A stretch of DNA of 64,000 nt from Schlesneria paludicola DSM 18645 (GTDB lineage Bacteria > Planctomycetota > Planctomycetia > Planctomycetales > Planctomycetaceae): contig NZ_JH636434.1 of assembly GCF_000255655.1 (NCBI RefSeq), positions 2,944,572 to 3,008,571 on the forward strand, in the 5' to 3' direction. Of this stretch, positions 63,096 to 64,000 are shown piece by piece. How positions within the stretch are numbered: the first letter of the stretch is position 1; each line of letters begins with the position of its first letter. The position numbers and the translations under genes were made by a program. The notes under the pieces were generated by a model. It did no database searches and was not told the origin of the DNA. It saw only the letters and a list, made by a program, of their open reading frames with translations.

Positions 63096-64000
63096 TTAAC
63101 TATCGACCGTTTCGACGGAATGAAGAATGGGCGCATGATCCGAAAGCATGGACAAATTGCTGCCACCGCGAATTTCGGTTTCAAATTCACGGAAGAATGA
63201 GGGCGAGTAACCGGTCGCTTTTTTGAACAAGCGACTGAAATACAACTCGTCGCTGAACCCAAGCTCGCGTGAAATCTCTTTAACCGGCCGCAAGGTATGG
63301 AGCAACTGCCATTTGGCATGGATCAGAATTCGGTTGCGAATCAGATCCGTCGGCGTCGTCCCAAGCTGCTCGCGCACGATCCTGCCGAGGGTCTTCGGAG
63401 TCAGATGCAGCCGCTGGGCATAGTCCGCAGGCGAATGCCAGGTTTGATAATGCGCCTCGATCAGTTCTCGCAGCTCAACCAAGGTCGGATGCCGGGGACC
63501 GATTGACGGCACAGCGCATGATTCGGAATATTTCGTTTTCAAGCGGGCGGCAAGGATCAACAGTACCTTGAGATACGCAAGCATGACATCACTGGATGCC
63601 AAATCCGGCTCGACCTGTTCTTGCCGAATTCGCTCGATCAGGCCAATGACATCCCGCTTCCTTCGTTTATCCAATTCAACCGCAGGCCCTCCATAGGGAT
63701 CGTTGAACAATGTGCCACTGCATCCCGCCTCGGCATGAAACGTTTCCACACACAGAAAGTTGGCATGGAACTGAATCAGGTCTCCACAGACCGATTGGCT
63801 GGGAACGATTTGAATGTGCTGATAGGGAACGAAAAACAGTAGCGAATCCTGGCGAAACTCAAATTGTGAGGCATCGGCCCAGAAGGTTCCCATCCCCTCG
63901 CGGATCAGATAGATCGAGAAATAGTTCGTACGAACAGGATGCACCGGCTCATCGGTCGACGGGACGATCTGAACACGAATCGCCTGGCCGCCCGCGCGCG
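63096..64000 (-). CDS. AraC family transcriptional regulator (5' end outside window)
   Basis: At least 301 residues are encoded. The frame stays open to the window edge and the codons right of 63944 (QAIRVQIVPSTDEPVHPV) read on smoothly into the AraC sensing domain, so the GTG at 63944 is probably not the start and the 5' end is missing. The N-terminal cupin-like AraC binding domain is seen in HPVRTNYFSIYLIREGMGTF and LLFFVPYQHIQIVPS. The C-terminal DNA-binding domain has two helix-turn-helix units (SPADYAQRLHLTPKTLGRIV and PVKEISRELGFSDELYFSRL) and the closing FKKATGYSPSFFR. It lies 68 bp upstream of the DUF417 gene on the same strand. Confidence 0.9.
   Translation of the reverse strand, partial: RAGGQAIRVQIVPSTDEPVHPVRTNYFSIYLIREGMGTFWADASQFEFRQDSLLFFVPYQHIQIVPSQSVCGDLIQFHANFLCVETFHAEAGCSGTLFNDPYGGPAVELDKRRKRDVIGLIERIRQEQVEPDLASSDVMLAYLKVLLILAARLKTKYSESCAVPSIGPRHPTLVELRELIEAHYQTWHSPADYAQRLHLTPKTLGRIVREQLGTTPTDLIRNRILIHAKWQLLHTLRPVKEISRELGFSDELYFSRLFKKATGYSPSFFREFETEIRGGSNLSMLSDHAPILHSVETVDS

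Noticed and set aside
63096-63944. A complete AraC gene starting at the GTG at 63944
   Set aside because: The open frame and the AraC sensing-domain sequence continue to the window edge, so the gene is cut by the window and this start is unlikely.

Overview
The window is typical of a Planctomycetota genome, most likely a mesophilic member of the Planctomycetaceae or a relative. The evidence is the gene content: three DUF1501 proteins, three DUF1549/DUF1553 proteins (two with PSCyt1 haem-like motifs), a DUF1559 prepilin-like protein, paired exported sulfatases, a Ser/Thr kinase with a formylglycine-enzyme-like tail beside an ECF-type sigma factor, and long proteins with carboxypeptidase-regulatory-like repeats. 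GC content is moderately high, gaps are long and rich in palindromes, and I see no insertion sequence, CRISPR array, prophage or rRNA.

Left part (1-16 kb): a BlaI/M56 regulatory pair with two tandem BlaI-type operators, a DJ-1/PfpI protein, a sugar isomerase-like TIM barrel, an MFS transporter, a three-gene operon (Ig-like/DUF1549/DUF1553, DUF1501, PPC-domain protein), and a coupled XRE-cupin/GNAT pair with an operator over its promoter. From 16 to 23 kb, a leftward GntR-PSCyt1-DUF1501 operon diverges from an exported alpha/beta hydrolase.

Centre (23.1-25.2 kb), the most unusual locus: a long leader with several hairpins, a 14-bp intrinsic terminator whose 5' arm can instead pair with an upstream segment, another hairpin, a tRNA-like gene with normal acceptor, D and T arms but an anticodon loop that breaks the U33 rule, and a divergent EF-Tu whose switch I lacks the RG of the RGITI motif, followed by its own terminator. 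I read this as a candidate dedicated tRNA/EF-Tu pair. Its function is unknown.

25-36 kb holds a DUF1559 / small lipoprotein / two-sulfatase cluster, an FAD oxidoreductase, a 2-Cys peroxiredoxin, a membrane-domain/BCP peroxiredoxin fusion and a secreted beta-propeller-like protein. 36-43 kb holds an OprB-type porin, a membrane protein with a DUF2252 protein, a C45 acyltransferase-like hydrolase and a lipoprotein. 43-51 kb is a signalling cluster: a zinc-ribbon/WD40/FGE-like protein divergent from an ECF-type sigma factor and a kinase with an N-terminal degenerate kinase lobe, followed by pncC. 51-64 kb holds a YHYH-PEBP fusion, a second PSCyt1-DUF1501 operon flanked by palindromic repeats, a small exported protein, a large protein with a cysteine-less redoxin domain, a DUF417 membrane protein, and an AraC regulator cut off by the window edge.

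All functions are inferred from sequence motifs read by eye. No database search was run.
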